In this document: positions 34,160 through 34,689 of the stretch, in pieces | Numbering within the stretch: the stretch's first letter is position 1 | How the letters are laid out: each line of letters starts with the position of its first letter | Assembly (NCBI GenBank): GCA_002428215.1 | Contig: DIUI01000086.1 | Span: 1 to 34,689 of the forward strand | Source: Prolixibacteraceae bacterium UBA6162 | GTDB lineage: Bacteria > Bacteroidota > Bacteroidia > Bacteroidales > Prolixibacteraceae | DNA length: 34,689 nucleotides | Direction: 5' to 3' | Translations under genes and position numbers: made by a program | The notes under the pieces: model-generated | What the model saw: the letters and a program-made list of their open reading frames with translations, nothing else | What the model was told of the DNA's origin: nothing | Databases searched by the model: none

Positions 34160-34176
34160 AAAAGGCACTATTTTTG
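34146..34176 (+). promoter_or_regulatory. Candidate promoter for the T9SS-sorted protein gene
   Basis: TTCG at 34146-34149 is followed after 19 bases by TATTTTTG at 34169-34176. The -7 box is perfect and the -33 box differs by one base. The element overlaps the end of kdsB and lies 25 bases before the next start codon. Confidence 0.45.
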
Positions 34177-34201
34177 AATGAGTTTATCGTAAATTATCTG
34201 A

Positions 34202-34582
34202 ATGGTTTTTAGGTTGCTTATAGGATTCTTTTTACTGGTATCGTTTCGATCACAAGGTCAGGCTTTTTCAGGACAGGCTGCGGGTTCCTCCGGGCCTGCG
34301 CTTCAGATTGCAATGCCAGATGCCGACCAGAACTTCGAGGTCAAAATATTTCCAAACCCGGTGGTTGACAAACGAATAACCATTGAACTTTCAAAACATC
34401 AAATCAGCGAAATCAGACTGTCGAATATTACGGGCAGGGCTGTGTATGTTAAACGTTTGCAAAACCCCATTGGCCGATATCAGATTTTATTGGATGATCT
34501 GCCCAGTGGCATCTACCTTCTTAGAATCATTACCAGCAATAATCAGGTAAAAACATCCCGAGTGCTCGTGCAGAGCAGATAG
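34202..34582 (+). CDS. Small secreted protein made up of little more than a T9SS sorting domain
   Basis: The 126-residue protein has a signal peptide (residues 1-20 or so) and then only about 25 residues of mature linker before a T9SS type A C-terminal sorting domain: FEVKIFPNPVVDKRITIEL from residue 45, IRLSNITGRAVYVKRL, LPSGIYLLRI and the final VKTSRVLVQSR. Such domains send proteins through the outer membrane by the type IX system, after which they are usually removed and the cargo is joined to lipopolysaccharide. Here there is almost no cargo. It may be a truncated secreted protein, a minimal cell-surface protein, or a decoy for the system. It has its own promoter candidate and starts 42 bases after kdsB. 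Confidence 0.85.
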   Translation: MVFRLLIGFFLLVSFRSQGQAFSGQAAGSSGPALQIAMPDADQNFEVKIFPNPVVDKRITIELSKHQISEIRLSNITGRAVYVKRLQNPIGRYQILLDDLPSGIYLLRIITSNNQVKTSRVLVQSR

Positions 34583-34689
34583 TTTCTCCTTCTTTTCGGG
34601 TAAAATTTCTGCCTGACTATCCGTTGTTTATAGTTCCGAATCTCCTGTTTTCATATTGTAGTTATCGGTTTTCCGATTCAGAATTATTA

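Noticed and set aside
33599..34168. Open frame of 189 codons antisense to kdsB
   Set aside because: It lies wholly over a well-supported gene, has no family likeness or start signal, and follows from codon use on the other strand.

Overview
The window is a gene-dense stretch of ordinary chromosome from a member of the Bacteroidota, probably Bacteroidales or a close relative. The signs are a protein ending in a type IX secretion (T9SS) sorting domain, several promoters of the Bacteroidota TTTG-N19/20-TAnnTTTG type, few Shine-Dalgarno sequences, a Bacteroidota-style ExbB/ExbD locus, and LPS genes (kdsB, lptE) that show a Gram-negative envelope. I see no insertion sequence, prophage, CRISPR array, rRNA or plasmid function.

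Layout. 1-2843 (+): 3' end of a purine nucleoside phosphorylase, an SMP-30-fold lipoprotein, a PrsW-type membrane protease and a PLP-dependent threonine/serine dehydratase, packed as one unit. 2924-4462 (+): YifB/ComM AAA ATPase. 4511-6541 (-): exported methyltransferase followed by an APC amino-acid permease. 6894-10475 (+): AmpG-like MFS transporter, PhoA-type alkaline phosphatase with a terminator, and a bile-acid:sodium-symporter-family carrier. 10502-13474 (-): DEAD-box helicase with its own promoter, then DprA and a small PH-like membrane protein. 13574-15891 (+): aroB-aroA, overlapping by one base. 15899-19669: NagX-type membrane acyltransferase (-) divergent from a large GH20 hexosaminidase lipoprotein (+). 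19676-21962: tadA (-) and aspS (+).

22014-24365 (-): ExbB, a four-helix membrane protein and two ExbD proteins, with a strong promoter. 24546-24633 (-): tRNA-Ser(GGA). 24693-26532 (-): TatD nuclease and type I asparaginase. 26776-28110 (-): glutamate dehydrogenase. 28355-30298 (-): groES-groEL. 30566-33293 (-): sigma-54 activator, LptE, TPR-like protein and SecG. 33404-34582 (+): kdsB and a minimal T9SS-sorted protein.

The genes cover amino-acid metabolism (aroAB, gdhA, asparaginase, dehydratase), envelope building and transport (kdsB, lptE, secG, Exb proteins, hexosaminidase/NagX), translation (aspS, tadA, tRNA-Ser), protein folding (groESL) and DNA uptake/recombination (comM, dprA). No wholly new system stands out. 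The parts most worth a second look are the sensorless sigma-54 activator in an envelope operon, the signal-peptide-bearing methyltransferase, the Exb locus without TonB, the SMP-30 protein that lacks its metal ligands, and the near cargo-free T9SS protein. Several long ORFs begin at upstream TTG codons that I judge to be false; the starts given here are adjusted.
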